From contig JBQJBP010000003.1 in NCBI GenBank assembly GCA_052078155.1, positions 310,001 through 374,000 of the forward strand: a stretch of 64,000 nt of DNA. The letters are read 5' to 3'. How positions within the stretch are numbered: the first letter of the stretch is position 1; each line of letters begins with the position of its first letter. This document shows positions 36,110 through 44,542 of the stretch, piece after piece. A model generated the notes under the pieces. It worked only from the letters and a program-made list of their open reading frames with translations. It searched no databases and had not been told where the DNA came from. This DNA is from CAXBMB01 sp052078155. Its GTDB lineage: Bacteria; Pseudomonadota; Alphaproteobacteria; Kiloniellales; DSM-21159. Made by a program: the position numbers and the translations under genes.

Positions 36110-36238
36110 GAGAGCATGAGCGGTTAGGACAGAAGCGCACTGCGCGCCGAACGCCGCGGGCCATCCTCTAACATGTTGAAAAGAAGCAAATGCACGCGTT
36201 AGGGTGTTTCACGCAGTGAGCTCACTTAAGCGTGGTTC
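36110..36238 (+). repeat. Dispersed intergenic palindromic repeat (copy 5, diverged)
   Basis: It starts GAGAGCATGAGCGGTTAGGA, then AGAAGCGCACTGCGCG, GGGCCATCCTCTAACATGTTGAAAAG in pieces, and GTGTTTCACGCAGTGAGCTCACTTAAGCG at the right end, in the same order as the canonical copies. Many substitutions keep the palindromes: CGCACTGCGCG and TCACGCAGTGA. It lies about 20 bases upstream of the MaoC-family gene. Confidence 0.7.
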
Positions 36239-36539
36239 CCGTTACCTGATTTGCCTCCACTGGGCCTGTATCACGCTCCTCCTGCAAGGATTGCAAAGCA
36301 GGGCACCATAATGTTGCGGCGCACAGCTTATGTTGCATTGCAAGATAAGTCGAGCCAAAGAGTTTGCGCAGATTGGAAAGAGGGCTATTCAGCCCAAGGG
36401 GGGCAGGCTAGACTCTTCTTTCCTGCACACACGAATGTCCGAACGCTGTCAGCCCTGTCGCCCAGGCAGATCGACCCAGGCCAATGACCAAGGCCTGCGA
36501 TCAGGCTCACGCAGCACCAGTGTTAAAGAAAGACCGTCG

Positions 36540-37148
36540 ATGACCACACGGGTTTCTCCTATAAACCAGCCTCCTGCCCGTCACCGCCCCCACCCGGCAC
36601 TGACTGAAAATCTGCTGAAGATTGTGGCTCCCCTCTTTCTCCTGTTTGTGCTGGCAGCCTGCAACAGCAGCGGGTCGACAGAGCAACCAGTGAGCGAAGC
36701 GTCTGCTGCCCAGAACGCCACACGCAGTGATGAGTCCAGCAATCCCAATGAAGACGCCAGCCTGCAAAGCCCGCCGCCGCGCCCTGATCTGGACCCCTTT
36801 CCCGGCGCGGCCTTGCCGGCGGACGGGTTGGGCCGCTTTTACTTCTACCGGACAGCGGATCCCATGCTGGTGGGCGTGGAGCCCGACATCATCGTCAATG
36901 ACAAGAAAGTCGGGGTGTCCAGAGCCAGCGAGATTTTCTACCGCGATGCCAAACCGGGCCGCTACAGGATCCACAGCACACACGATCCCGATGTGCCCAT
37001 TCTGGTTTCCTTGCTGCCCGGACAGATCCGCTACATCCGGACTTCGCCTCAGCTGCGCTTTTTGGGGATGCGCATAGGACCACAGCTAATTGATCCGCGC
37101 CTGGCGACACAAGAAACCAAGAACTTGTTTGTTTCACCTCAAGAATAA
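36540..37148 (+). CDS. DUF2846-like lipoprotein
   Basis: The 202-residue product has an N-terminal hydrophobic segment ending in LFVLAAC, a lipobox at about residue 40, so the N-region before it is unusually long. A Ser/Glu-rich linker follows. From about residue 95, GRFYFYRTADPMLVG, IIVNDKKVG, YRDAKPGRYRIHS and LPGQIRYIRT match the DUF2846 pattern, a small beta domain of unknown function. The protein is likely attached to a membrane in the periplasm. The ATG at 36540 gives the best signal; an upstream frame back to 36330 is unlikely. Confidence 0.65.
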   Translation: MTTRVSPINQPPARHRPHPALTENLLKIVAPLFLLFVLAACNSSGSTEQPVSEASAAQNATRSDESSNPNEDASLQSPPPRPDLDPFPGAALPADGLGRFYFYRTADPMLVGVEPDIIVNDKKVGVSRASEIFYRDAKPGRYRIHSTHDPDVPILVSLLPGQIRYIRTSPQLRFLGMRIGPQLIDPRLATQETKNLFVSPQE

Positions 37149-37459
37149 GCGGCGATCACAGCAAATTGTTTGCCCTGCCAAACACTGCGGGAACTGTCAT
37201 TTTAGCTGAAGGAACAAATGCCTCTGAACCGATGAGGGCATAATTTGTCGGTTTTCTAGTGATTCGTGCGTAGCTCTGGGATACAATCTACCTCCGCAAC
37301 CCAGGCGCGGACAGTGCCGAGGGTTTAGGGAGGAAAAACTTGGGCCTGAATGTGGAGGGGAAGTCCACGCTCTGGCGCAGGTACGGCTTGTGGTCATTTG
37401 AAGTGTGTAACGGGATCAAAAAGCCGGCAGTTCATTCATGGGTGGGGTAGCAAGATAAA
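37149..37459. promoter_or_regulatory. Long upstream region of the cold-shock gene
   Basis: This 311-base gap precedes the double cold-shock gene. An inverted repeat, AAATGCCTC with GAGGGCAT, lies at about 37216-37242. A long transcribed leader would fit cold-shock genes, but no promoter is clear. A GGGAGG at about 37328 is not followed by a start. I see no other gene. Confidence 0.35.
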
Positions 37460-37945
37460 ATGAGTGATGTGACAGGCTTTGGCGATAGCCTTAAGCAGGC
37501 CAAAGGGACGATTAAGTGGTTTAATACCTCCAAGGGTTTCGGGTTTGTACATTTCGAAAATGGGGACCCTGACGCTTTTCTTCACGTATCGGTGCTGGAG
37601 CAAATCGGTCGGGTAGACCTGCCGGAAGGCGCGATCGTGGAAGTTTCTGTATCTGAGGGCCGCAAAGGTCTGCAGGTTCAGGAAATCGTGAACATTGTGT
37701 CCATGCCTGAAGTCAATGCCATCATCGACGATGGCGAGCAGATCGATGGCACCGTCAAATTCTTCAACGAAGAAAAGGGCTTCGGTTTCATCGTGCCCGA
37801 CGACGGCAGCAGCGATGTTTTTGTCTCTTCCAGAATTCTGCAGCGGGCTGAAATTCAGGCCCTGGAGCCAGAACAGCGCGTTCGGGTGTCCACCAAAATG
37901 GGACAAAAAGGCCCCATGGCGGAATCTGTCGAAGTCCTGGGTTAA
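37460..37945 (+). CDS. Protein with two cold-shock domains
   Basis: The 161-residue product has two CSD folds. The first has GTIKWFNTSKGFGFVHFENG and DAFLHVS; the second has GTVKFFNEEKGFGFIVPDDG and DVFVSS. Each carries RNP1 (KGFGF) and RNP2-like (FVH or VFV) motifs that bind single-stranded RNA or DNA. Tandem CSD proteins are typical of alphaproteobacteria, while single-domain CspA is about 70 residues. It probably acts as an RNA chaperone in the cytoplasm. No partner gene adjoins it. Confidence 0.93.
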   Translation: MSDVTGFGDSLKQAKGTIKWFNTSKGFGFVHFENGDPDAFLHVSVLEQIGRVDLPEGAIVEVSVSEGRKGLQVQEIVNIVSMPEVNAIIDDGEQIDGTVKFFNEEKGFGFIVPDDGSSDVFVSSRILQRAEIQALEPEQRVRVSTKMGQKGPMAESVEVLG

Positions 37946-38897
37946 GACCCGGGAAGCACGTTCAAGCGCTCCACCTTCAGCAACGGCGGCCGGGCAGTTG
38001 CTCCTCCCTGCCTGTGCGCCTGTGCCGGATCAGGCCATGCCTCCATCCTACATTGCGATTTGACCCTCCACTTCCTGTTGTCTTCGGCATCCCGAAGGTT
38101 CTGGAGGTTCGGCACAAGCAGTGCGTCACAAAAATGGCCTGCGCTCGGGGGCAGACTGACGGCTTTGTTGAAAGCGCAAGGCCCTTCCGGCCAACCCGCC
38201 CCTGCTGTGAGCAAAGCAATCTCATCAGAAGAAATCGCCCCCTCGCTTTTCCCATTATCCGGCCACTGATTTATCAAAAACATCCTATTGTTTCAGCATA
38301 TTAGACTTTCATTCTAGTCGACGATGGGAATGCGATCCCCAATTGTTACCCTTCGTTACACAAAGGACATTTTTACGTTACAGTTATCTGTGAAGGTATC
38401 CACATACCGGACTTTCCATATTTCCTCTCCTTAGCCTCACCCCGGAAACCGGTAGAGACGCCAGCTCTTCCCCCAGAGCTGGCGTCGTTGCGTTTGGGGC
38501 AGTTTTCAGTGATGGGGATGGCAGGAGAGATCCCTGCCCCCCTATGACGGGGAAGTTCCCTCTGCTCTGGCTGTCAGGTCAGGCGCGCGACTGCAGGGAA
38601 CCACTTAAGGCATGAACCATTTACGCCACGAACCCACTCATGGCCTAGAACCGTTCACTGCCGTAAACCCAGCCAAGTCAGGAACCCCATTTTCAGGTCA
38701 GCGTTTTTCCGGCGCTTTTTCCGGAGGGCCAGGCCAGAGCAGGCTCATCAGTTTCTTCTGCCAGCTGCGAAGCTCAAAACAACAAAGCTACCTCTTCCCG
38801 GGACAAGAACAGGGCATGAAAAATCCCATTTTGCCGCAAGACTTTTTTAGGAGACTTGCCCTATCATTGGGTCAGGTCCATTCAGTGATATCCGCCC
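37946..38897. other. Large intergenic region with one strong hairpin, no supported protein gene
   Basis: The 952 bases between the cold-shock gene and the histidine kinase hold frames of about 70-110 codons on both strands, but these overlap each other and have no recognisable product. An AT-rich patch at about 38270-38420 is followed by the hairpin at 38457. This arrangement could be a short noncoding RNA with its terminator. The right part should hold the kinase promoter. Confidence 0.35.
38457..38486 (+). terminator. Strong hairpin, possible terminator of a small RNA
   Basis: GACGCCAGCTCT pairs perfectly with AGAGCTGGCGTC over 12 bp around a TCCCCC loop. The sequence after it, GTTGCGTTTGG, is only moderately T-rich. 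No gene ends nearby: the closest plus-strand stop is 510 bases upstream. Confidence 0.5.
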
Positions 38898-40052
38898 ATG
38901 ACTGCAGTACCCCCTTCACCAATCGCGCCTCTTGAAGATCAGGAAGCCTGGCCTTCTCATTCCGGGGAAAGTCGAGCCAAACGGGCCGCCCGCATCGCCA
39001 GGATCGGCTATTGGGATGCCGACTTCGATGGCAACATCCTGGCCCATGACGGAGAGTACCTGGCCATTCATGGGTTTGCGCCCGATGCCGTCATCACCCG
39101 CCAGGAACAGCTCAACTGCCTGATCCACCCGGACGATAAGGAGCGGGTTGAGCATTACTTTCAGCAGGCCGATCAGACAGAACAGGACTACCAGGTCGAC
39201 TACCGGATCATTCAGCCCGGCGGGAAACTGGTTTACCTGCGCGAAGTCGGCGAAGTTGTGCGCGACACAGCTGGCAACCGGATTGGCCATTCCGGCACGA
39301 CCCACGACATCACACAGGCCAGTCTGGCGGAAAAGAGGCTGCGCACAGCCCTGGCTCAGTCAGAAGAAAACCTGCAGGCAAAAAACCGTTTTCTAAGCAA
39401 CATGAGCCATGAACTGCGCACACCTTTGAACGCCATCAAAGGCTATGAAGAAATGCTCTCAGTCGGGTTGCATCCGGAACGCAGTGCCGACTATCTGGCC
39501 ATGATCGTCAATGCCAGTGATCACCTGACGTCTATCATCAGCGACATTCTGACCATCAGCGAAGTGGAGCAGAATGACCATGTGCTGTCTCTGGAGAACA
39601 TTCCGCCGCAACGGGTCATCCAGCAGGCCATTGAGCTCAGCGGCGTCGAACTGGATGAAACAGGCCCGCCCGTTACGATCGACTGCAGCAATGCACCGGA
39701 AGACCTGACAACAGACCCTCGCCTGCTGGTACAGATTCTGGTCAACCTTCTGTCCAACGCCAGAAAGTATGCCCCCAACAGCAAAGAGATCATTGTCCGT
39801 TGCTGTCACAGGGAAGACCGTGTGGCTTTTGAGATCCAGGATTTCGGCCCTGGCATCCCTGAAGAAGAACTGGACAACATCGCAGAGCCTTTTGTTCGGG
39901 GCACCAGCGCCAGGCAGTCAGCCGTTTCCGGCACGGGTCTGGGTCTTTCCCTGACCCGGGATCTGGCCCGCCGCCTGGATGGCTCGCTGGTTCTGAAAAG
40001 CCCTGAGGGGGCAGGACTGACAGCACGGGTAGTCCTCTCCAAGGTGCTTTGA
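38898..40052 (+). CDS. PAS-domain sensor histidine kinase
   Basis: The 384-residue kinase has a PAS fold of the PAS_3 type at about residues 30-150 (RIGYWDADFDGNI, HPDDKERVE, GHSGTTHDIT). The dimerisation domain carries the phospho-acceptor in FLSNMSHELRTPLNAIKGYEE. The ATPase domain shows the N box LVNLLSNARKYA, then DFGPGIPEEEL and GTGLGLSLTRDLARRL. No membrane segment is seen, so it senses something in the cytoplasm. No response regulator is adjacent, making it an orphan in this window. Confidence 0.92.
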   Translation: MTAVPPSPIAPLEDQEAWPSHSGESRAKRAARIARIGYWDADFDGNILAHDGEYLAIHGFAPDAVITRQEQLNCLIHPDDKERVEHYFQQADQTEQDYQVDYRIIQPGGKLVYLREVGEVVRDTAGNRIGHSGTTHDITQASLAEKRLRTALAQSEENLQAKNRFLSNMSHELRTPLNAIKGYEEMLSVGLHPERSADYLAMIVNASDHLTSIISDILTISEVEQNDHVLSLENIPPQRVIQQAIELSGVELDETGPPVTIDCSNAPEDLTTDPRLLVQILVNLLSNARKYAPNSKEIIVRCCHREDRVAFEIQDFGPGIPEEELDNIAEPFVRGTSARQSAVSGTGLGLSLTRDLARRLDGSLVLKSPEGAGLTARVVLSKVL

Positions 40053-40157
40053 CAGCCAGACCTTCCCGATCCGCAACGTCATTCCAGCCGCCCCCTCCCA
40101 CTGATCAAAGGCCTGTCGGTTGCCTCTTGGCGTATCCTGCCTGACCCTTCCTGAGCA

Positions 40158-40772
40158 TCAGTCCAACATCAGCAGACTGAGGGCAGAGGCGATCAGCAGC
40201 AGCCCCATGACACCGTCGAACCGGCGCTGACGCCCGGGTTGATGCAGCCAACGGGACAGCAGCTGTCCGGCCTGCGCCCACAGCAGAAGGCAAACGCCCG
40301 ATAGCAGGGCAAACAGCGCCAACAGCTGTACCAGGTCCCCATAACTCTCCGAAATGCGGGGCTGGGCAGCAATGACGGTCAGAACCAGCATCCAGGATTT
40401 GGGGTTCAGAAACTGGAAACAGAACAGCGCCAGCCCTCCGTCCAGAACGGCGCTCCCTCTGTGGACAGCTTCATCCCTGCCCGACGGCCTTTCACCCGCC
40501 AAAATCATGCGGCTGCCCATCCAGACGAGATAGCTGCACCCCAGCACTTTCATCACGACTTTCAGGTCAGGCCACTGCTCAAACAATGCCTGAGCGCCCC
40601 ACCAGCAAAGCAGGACCAGGGCGAGCGTTCCCAGAACAATGCCCAGCATCAAAGGAGAGGCAGCCCGCAAACCGCCCTGCACCGCCCGTGACATCACCAG
40701 CACATTGTTGGGACCGGGGCTGAGCACCCCGGCCAGAACCATGCCGGACAGCGCAAGCCAACCCTCAATCAT
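40158..40772 (-). CDS. LysE-family exporter
   Basis: The 204-residue membrane protein begins LALSGMVLAGVLSPGPNNVLVMSRA in outline (shorter piece GVLSPGPNNVLVMSRA), the RhtB/LysE signature, and has FQFLNPKSWMLVLTVIAA in the middle. Members export amino acids or analogues. It overlaps the upstream glutathione transferase-like gene by four bases (ATGA). The pair lies divergent to a LysR regulator, which suggests detoxification or efflux of a compound that the regulator senses. Confidence 0.9.
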   Translation of the reverse strand: MIEGWLALSGMVLAGVLSPGPNNVLVMSRAVQGGLRAASPLMLGIVLGTLALVLLCWWGAQALFEQWPDLKVVMKVLGCSYLVWMGSRMILAGERPSGRDEAVHRGSAVLDGGLALFCFQFLNPKSWMLVLTVIAAQPRISESYGDLVQLLALFALLSGVCLLLWAQAGQLLSRWLHQPGRQRRFDGVMGLLLIASALSLLMLD

Positions 40773-41890
40773 GGCTGCACCTCCTGGAACGCTCCAAGTC
40801 TCCGGGCGCCTGGCTTACCTGATGACTGGCCGGGCTTTTGCCGTTTCTCTTTGAAGTCTAGATGACTTTGCAAAGTGACCGGGTCAATCTGACTGACGGT
40901 TCCGCTTTCCGGGTCCCAGACCTCGAAAGCCCCCAGGTGGCTCCGCTCCGCTGGTTCGCTCCAGTCCACTTCCGGTAAATCTGCCAGAATACCGTGGGGG
41001 TTCTGCACACCGTCATTCAGATAGTAGCCAGCCAGAATGGCTGGGAAATCGACTGTCTCGGCCACGCCTTTCCAGGCAAAGAGATCCCGCGCATAGGCCC
41101 AGAGGTGGGGATAGTCCACCAATCGCTTTCGGGTACAGCGGAAATGGGTCGCATAGACGGCGTCAAAGCGCAGCAGCGTTGGAAAAAGCTGCCAGTCTGT
41201 GGCCGTTACTACCGTGCCCAGAAGTGTTCGCTGACGGCTCAGCAGGCTGTCCCATTCCGCGAGGCTGGCAAAGACCTGCTCGACGGCCTGATCATAGGCC
41301 GATTGACGGGTGGCCAGCCCCGCCCGGTACACCGCATTGGCAAGGCGGCCATAGATGCGCTGGCTCAGGGCCTCCATCTGGCCCCGGTAAGGCGCCGGGA
41401 AAAGACTGTACTCACGAGGCCCGCAAGAAGATGAGACCGGGCGAACCTGGTCCAGACCAAACATCAGGAAGGAGGAGCTGTTGCTGACAATCCTCTCCTG
41501 CTTTCGGTCCCAGAGCAGGGGAACAGTGGCGCGACCACTGTAGCTCCCGTCTGCCCAGCTATAGAGCTGATGCAAATGCTGCAAAGGCCGGCCCAACAGT
41601 CGTTCTGCCTGTTCTGGCTGCTGAAAGGCATAGCCTTCCAATCGAGGTCCGCCCGCAACCAGCAGCGGCAGCCCCTCCAGTCCCTTGAGCTTTCGCATCA
41701 ACAGGATCCGATGCGACCAGGGACAGCTGTAAGACGCCACCAGAACAAAACGCTCCGGCTGACTGGACACAGCCAAAATGTCCGCCGCCGTCAAATGTTG
41801 CTCAAAAGGACTAGTTTCGCGCACGAAGGCCCCTTTCTTCATGAAGCGGTCGACATCCGCCTGCCAGCGCCCCTCTATCAACATGCCCAT
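40769..41890 (-). CDS. Glutathionyl-hydroquinone reductase-like (Xi-class GST, YqjG/ECM4) protein
   Basis: The 373-residue product has an N-terminal thioredoxin fold with the active-site SYSCPWSHR, and an all-alpha C-terminal half including DWQLFPTLLRFDAVYATHFR and YPHLWAYARDLFAW. Xi-class enzymes reduce glutathionyl-hydroquinones with that cysteine. It is longer than YqjG (about 330) by a C-terminal tail of about 50 residues. I chose ATG 41890 because GAAAGGC precedes it; an ATG at 41914 is an alternative. It is translationally coupled to the LysE exporter. Confidence 0.87.
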   Translation of the reverse strand: MGMLIEGRWQADVDRFMKKGAFVRETSPFEQHLTAADILAVSSQPERFVLVASYSCPWSHRILLMRKLKGLEGLPLLVAGGPRLEGYAFQQPEQAERLLGRPLQHLHQLYSWADGSYSGRATVPLLWDRKQERIVSNSSSFLMFGLDQVRPVSSSCGPREYSLFPAPYRGQMEALSQRIYGRLANAVYRAGLATRQSAYDQAVEQVFASLAEWDSLLSRQRTLLGTVVTATDWQLFPTLLRFDAVYATHFRCTRKRLVDYPHLWAYARDLFAWKGVAETVDFPAILAGYYLNDGVQNPHGILADLPEVDWSEPAERSHLGAFEVWDPESGTVSQIDPVTLQSHLDFKEKRQKPGQSSGKPGARRLGAFQEVQP

Positions 41891-42048
41891 CTGTCTGCCT
41901 TTCTCTTGCATCATTGGTTCCAGTGGCACCGCCGATCAGTCGCATGGCATTGCCCCGGCGGAGGCAGCTGGATCTGCAAAGAAAGCTAACGAAACGGAAC
42001 CAAGAAAACTGTTCTCAAGTAAGACTAAAATGGTCTAAAAATTAGAAC

Positions 42049-43014
42049 ATGAAAGATCTCCCTCTCACCTGGCTGCGGGCCCTGGCCGCTGTCTACGACA
42101 CCGGCGGCATTCGCCCGGCTGGCCGGCAGCTGGCTGTGACCCACTCCGCCATCAGCCGTCACCTGCGGGACCTGGAAGCCTGGCTGGAAACACCGTTGTT
42201 CGACAAACGGCCCGGCAGCCAAAACCTGGTCTTTACGGCAGAGGGGGAAAAGTTGGCCCAGGGGGTGCTTCAGAATTTCACCGATGTTGCTTTGCTGGTT
42301 GAGCAATTGCGCGAGGGGCGACGCAGCAACGCTGTGACCTTGGCGACCACCGCCTCGGTGGCCAGCCGCTGGCTGCTGCCCCGCCTGGCAGCCTTTGAAG
42401 CGGAGAACAGCTGGATCGAACTGTCTCTGGTCATCGACCAGCGCCCCAGAGATCCTCAGGAGGAAGGCGCGGACCTTTCCCTGCGAATGGGCAAGGGTCC
42501 CGGCCCAAAGGGCCCGGGCAAAAGAAAGGCTGAAGCAACTGCGCCTCTGGCCTTTCCCCTGATGGATGACACCCTCTTTCCCGTCATGAGCCGGGCGTTC
42601 TGGCAGGAAGCCGGACGTCCGGACCAACCGGAAGACCTCCAGAGCCTGCGACTGCTGCATGACCGGGACCCACACGCGGCCTGGTCCCAATGGAAACAGC
42701 AGTTTGGTCCGGAGGAGCTGAACGTGCGCAGTGGCCCCCGCTTCACCTCTTCAGATCTGGTTCTGCGCGCAGCTGAGCAAGGGCTGGGCGTGGCTCTGGC
42801 GAGGGGACACCTGGCCCATGATGCCCTGGCCAGTGGACATCTCATCCGTCCCTTTGGTGACCTCTCCGTTCCCCTGCCCGATGCCTACTGGCTTCTGCAA
42901 AATCCAGCCACGGCCTCCCGTCCCGCCGTTCGCACCACCAAAGCCTGGCTGCTGGCAGAGACAGAGACAGAGAAAGAGGAAAATCAGCCTGACAAAAGAG
43001 TCCAAACAACCTGA
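42049..43014 (+). CDS. LysR-family transcriptional regulator (GcvA-like)
   Basis: The 321-residue product has an N-terminal winged helix-turn-helix, PLTWLRALAAVYDTGG with AGRQLAVTHSAISRHLRDLE, and a periplasmic-binding-like effector domain starting at about residue 95. It reads away from the GST/LysE pair, with 158 bases between. LysR proteins usually control a divergent neighbour, so it probably regulates that pair. The effector is unknown. A Glu/Lys-rich C-terminal tail is unusual but short. Confidence 0.9.
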   Translation: MKDLPLTWLRALAAVYDTGGIRPAGRQLAVTHSAISRHLRDLEAWLETPLFDKRPGSQNLVFTAEGEKLAQGVLQNFTDVALLVEQLREGRRSNAVTLATTASVASRWLLPRLAAFEAENSWIELSLVIDQRPRDPQEEGADLSLRMGKGPGPKGPGKRKAEATAPLAFPLMDDTLFPVMSRAFWQEAGRPDQPEDLQSLRLLHDRDPHAAWSQWKQQFGPEELNVRSGPRFTSSDLVLRAAEQGLGVALARGHLAHDALASGHLIRPFGDLSVPLPDAYWLLQNPATASRPAVRTTKAWLLAETETEKEENQPDKRVQTT

Positions 43015-43126
43015 TAAAGATAAGGCACAACAACAAGCTTCAAACAAGTTGGGTTCGGTTCCTTGATGAGCTATTAGAATCGATTTGTTTTTCAGCAGCA
43101 AACAGCTGAGGGGGTTATCTGCTCCG

Positions 43127-43573
43127 TCAATCAAAGGTCACGTAGGTCAGGGTTTCCACGATCTCGCCCTTGCGGGCCAGGGGCTGAATCACCTGATTCC
43201 AGCGCTGATGGTCCTTGTCGCGCCAGTCGATACGCCCGCCCAGATAAAGACGTTTCTTTTCTCGCAGCACTTCCAGATGGGCCTGGATAAAAGCCTGCTC
43301 GGTGTAGCCATGTTTGCCATCGGCGATGTAACCTCCCGTCAGATCCATCCCATAAACGACGCTCAGTTGAGAGCCCCAGTAACGGTAGTGGAAATCCTCT
43401 TTGTCCGGGTCCCAGCGCAAAATGATCAGGGTCGGGGAGTATCTGAACAAGGGAGGTGACTGAACCTGTTCCAGCGTCAGCGGCGCCCCCCTACTGACCG
43501 TTTCGCAATCCGCCAGGAAGGCCACGATCTTTGGATGCGATTTGGTTTCTTCGCTGTCTTGCAGAAAACTCAC
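43127..43573 (-). CDS. PAS-only (PAS_5 type) protein
   Basis: The 148-residue product fits the single-PAS proteins (PAS_5, formerly DUF) common in Rhodospirillales. The core runs from LFRYSPTLIILRWDPDKEDF in part (RYSPTLIILRWDP) through HYRYWGSQLSVVYGMDLTGG and YLGGRIDWRDKDH to a final strand YVTFD. It has no output domain, so it may sense a ligand or bind a partner. No function is known for the family. It stands alone between two noncoding gaps. Confidence 0.75.
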   Translation of the reverse strand: MSFLQDSEETKSHPKIVAFLADCETVSRGAPLTLEQVQSPPLFRYSPTLIILRWDPDKEDFHYRYWGSQLSVVYGMDLTGGYIADGKHGYTEQAFIQAHLEVLREKKRLYLGGRIDWRDKDHQRWNQVIQPLARKGEIVETLTYVTFD

Positions 43574-43883
43574 GGTTACCGGATCCTTAGACTCAAACCG
43601 GATAGGATGGGATCACTTCATCTGTAGGCCAAAAGCGTAAGCGAAGCTCCCTTCAAAAAAAGCTGGAAGACGATTGCTTTTGGTGGAGAAAGGAAACCTC
43701 TCCGTTCTCGCGGGCTGGAGTCAACCAATGATCCGGGAAAAGCATCCAACAGCGATGTGTCAGCGACCTGGAGAACCAGGCGGTTTCTCCAAACCGCAGT
43801 CACCAGTGAGATTTGTCCGGAAACACCTGTTCTTAGATGCCGGGAAGTAAAACCGATGAGATGATCAGCAGCAGGGAGCCACT
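43574..43883. other. Intergenic stretch with short hairpins, no gene
   Basis: In these 310 bases I see GGTTTCTCCAAACC at about 43781 as a small stem-loop, with further short inverted repeats nearby. No repeat-family copy and no coding frame of quality is present. The promoter for the PAS gene should lie near its left end. Confidence 0.35.
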
Positions 43884-44312
43884 CTATTCAGCCATGATTT
43901 CATCGGAACCACCGGCCGCAGCCGGCATGTCGCGAAACTTCGGCAGACCATCCGGCAGATCCAGAACCCGCTCTGCGTAGTAAACATGCATGGTCGGCGC
44001 GAAAGGCAGGTCCTCCAGCAGAGGCGGATAAACATCCACCATTCCGGCAGCGGGCATTTCGGTAATAACGGCACCGCCACAGCCCGAGCAATGCAAACGG
44101 GTTGACTTGCCAGCCTTAGAATAGCGTCGCAATGACTGCTCACCTGCCGTAACCTTGACCAGATCGGCAGGCCAGAGGGAGTAGGCCGTCACCGGTGCAC
44201 CGGACCAGTGGCGACAGTCATCACAGTGGCAGTACCCCTGCAGGACGGCGTCTCCGGTAACCTGCACCTTCACTGCGCCGCAAAAACATGCGCCCTGCCG
44301 AATCTCAGTCAT
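43884..44312 (-). CDS. GFA-family (glutathione-dependent formaldehyde-activating-like, CENP-V) protein
   Basis: The 142-residue product has the Mss4-like zinc fold. Cysteines sit at ACFCGAVKV (CxC), GYCHCDDCRHWSG (CxCxxC) and LHCSGCGG (CxxC), which bind two zinc ions. Members were named for glutathione-dependent formaldehyde activation, but most have no proven activity. I chose the ATG at 44312, which has AGGGGGAA just upstream; an ATG at 44336 lacks such a site. It is monocistronic. Confidence 0.85.
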   Translation of the reverse strand: MTEIRQGACFCGAVKVQVTGDAVLQGYCHCDDCRHWSGAPVTAYSLWPADLVKVTAGEQSLRRYSKAGKSTRLHCSGCGGAVITEMPAAGMVDVYPPLLEDLPFAPTMHVYYAERVLDLPDGLPKFRDMPAAAGGSDEIMAE

Positions 44313-44360
44313 CTGTTCCCCCTGTTCCTGAGCCATCTGGAGGTCCGGTCTGTTACCAGA

Positions 44361-44422
44361 ATCAAATCGGATTAAGTGGACTCACTACGTGATAACACTT
44401 GAACCGTGAATCATCCTCTAGA
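44361..44422 (-). repeat. Dispersed intergenic palindromic repeat (copy 6, rearranged)
   Basis: CAAATCGGATTAAGTGGACTCACTACGTGATAACACTTGAA in pieces matches the reverse complement of the right half of the canonical copies. It is joined directly to CCGTGAATCATCCTCTAG, which is in the opposite (forward) orientation of the same element. The copy is thus a chimera of two inverted parts. It lies between the GFA gene and the end of the long operon. Confidence 0.7.
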
Positions 44423-44542
44423 CAACAGCCGCTCCCAAGCTAAAGACCGCAGCCTGCCACAAAGGCAAACCTCTGTCCTGCTTCAATAGCTTATGCACCG
44501 ATGGCAACCGCAATCCTGCTGACAGCTTGTGTGACGAGGGAA

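Noticed and set aside
38612..38935. 107-codon frame before the histidine kinase
   Set aside because: It overlaps the kinase start in another frame, and its composition (many Ser, Phe and Gln with no pattern) looks noncoding.
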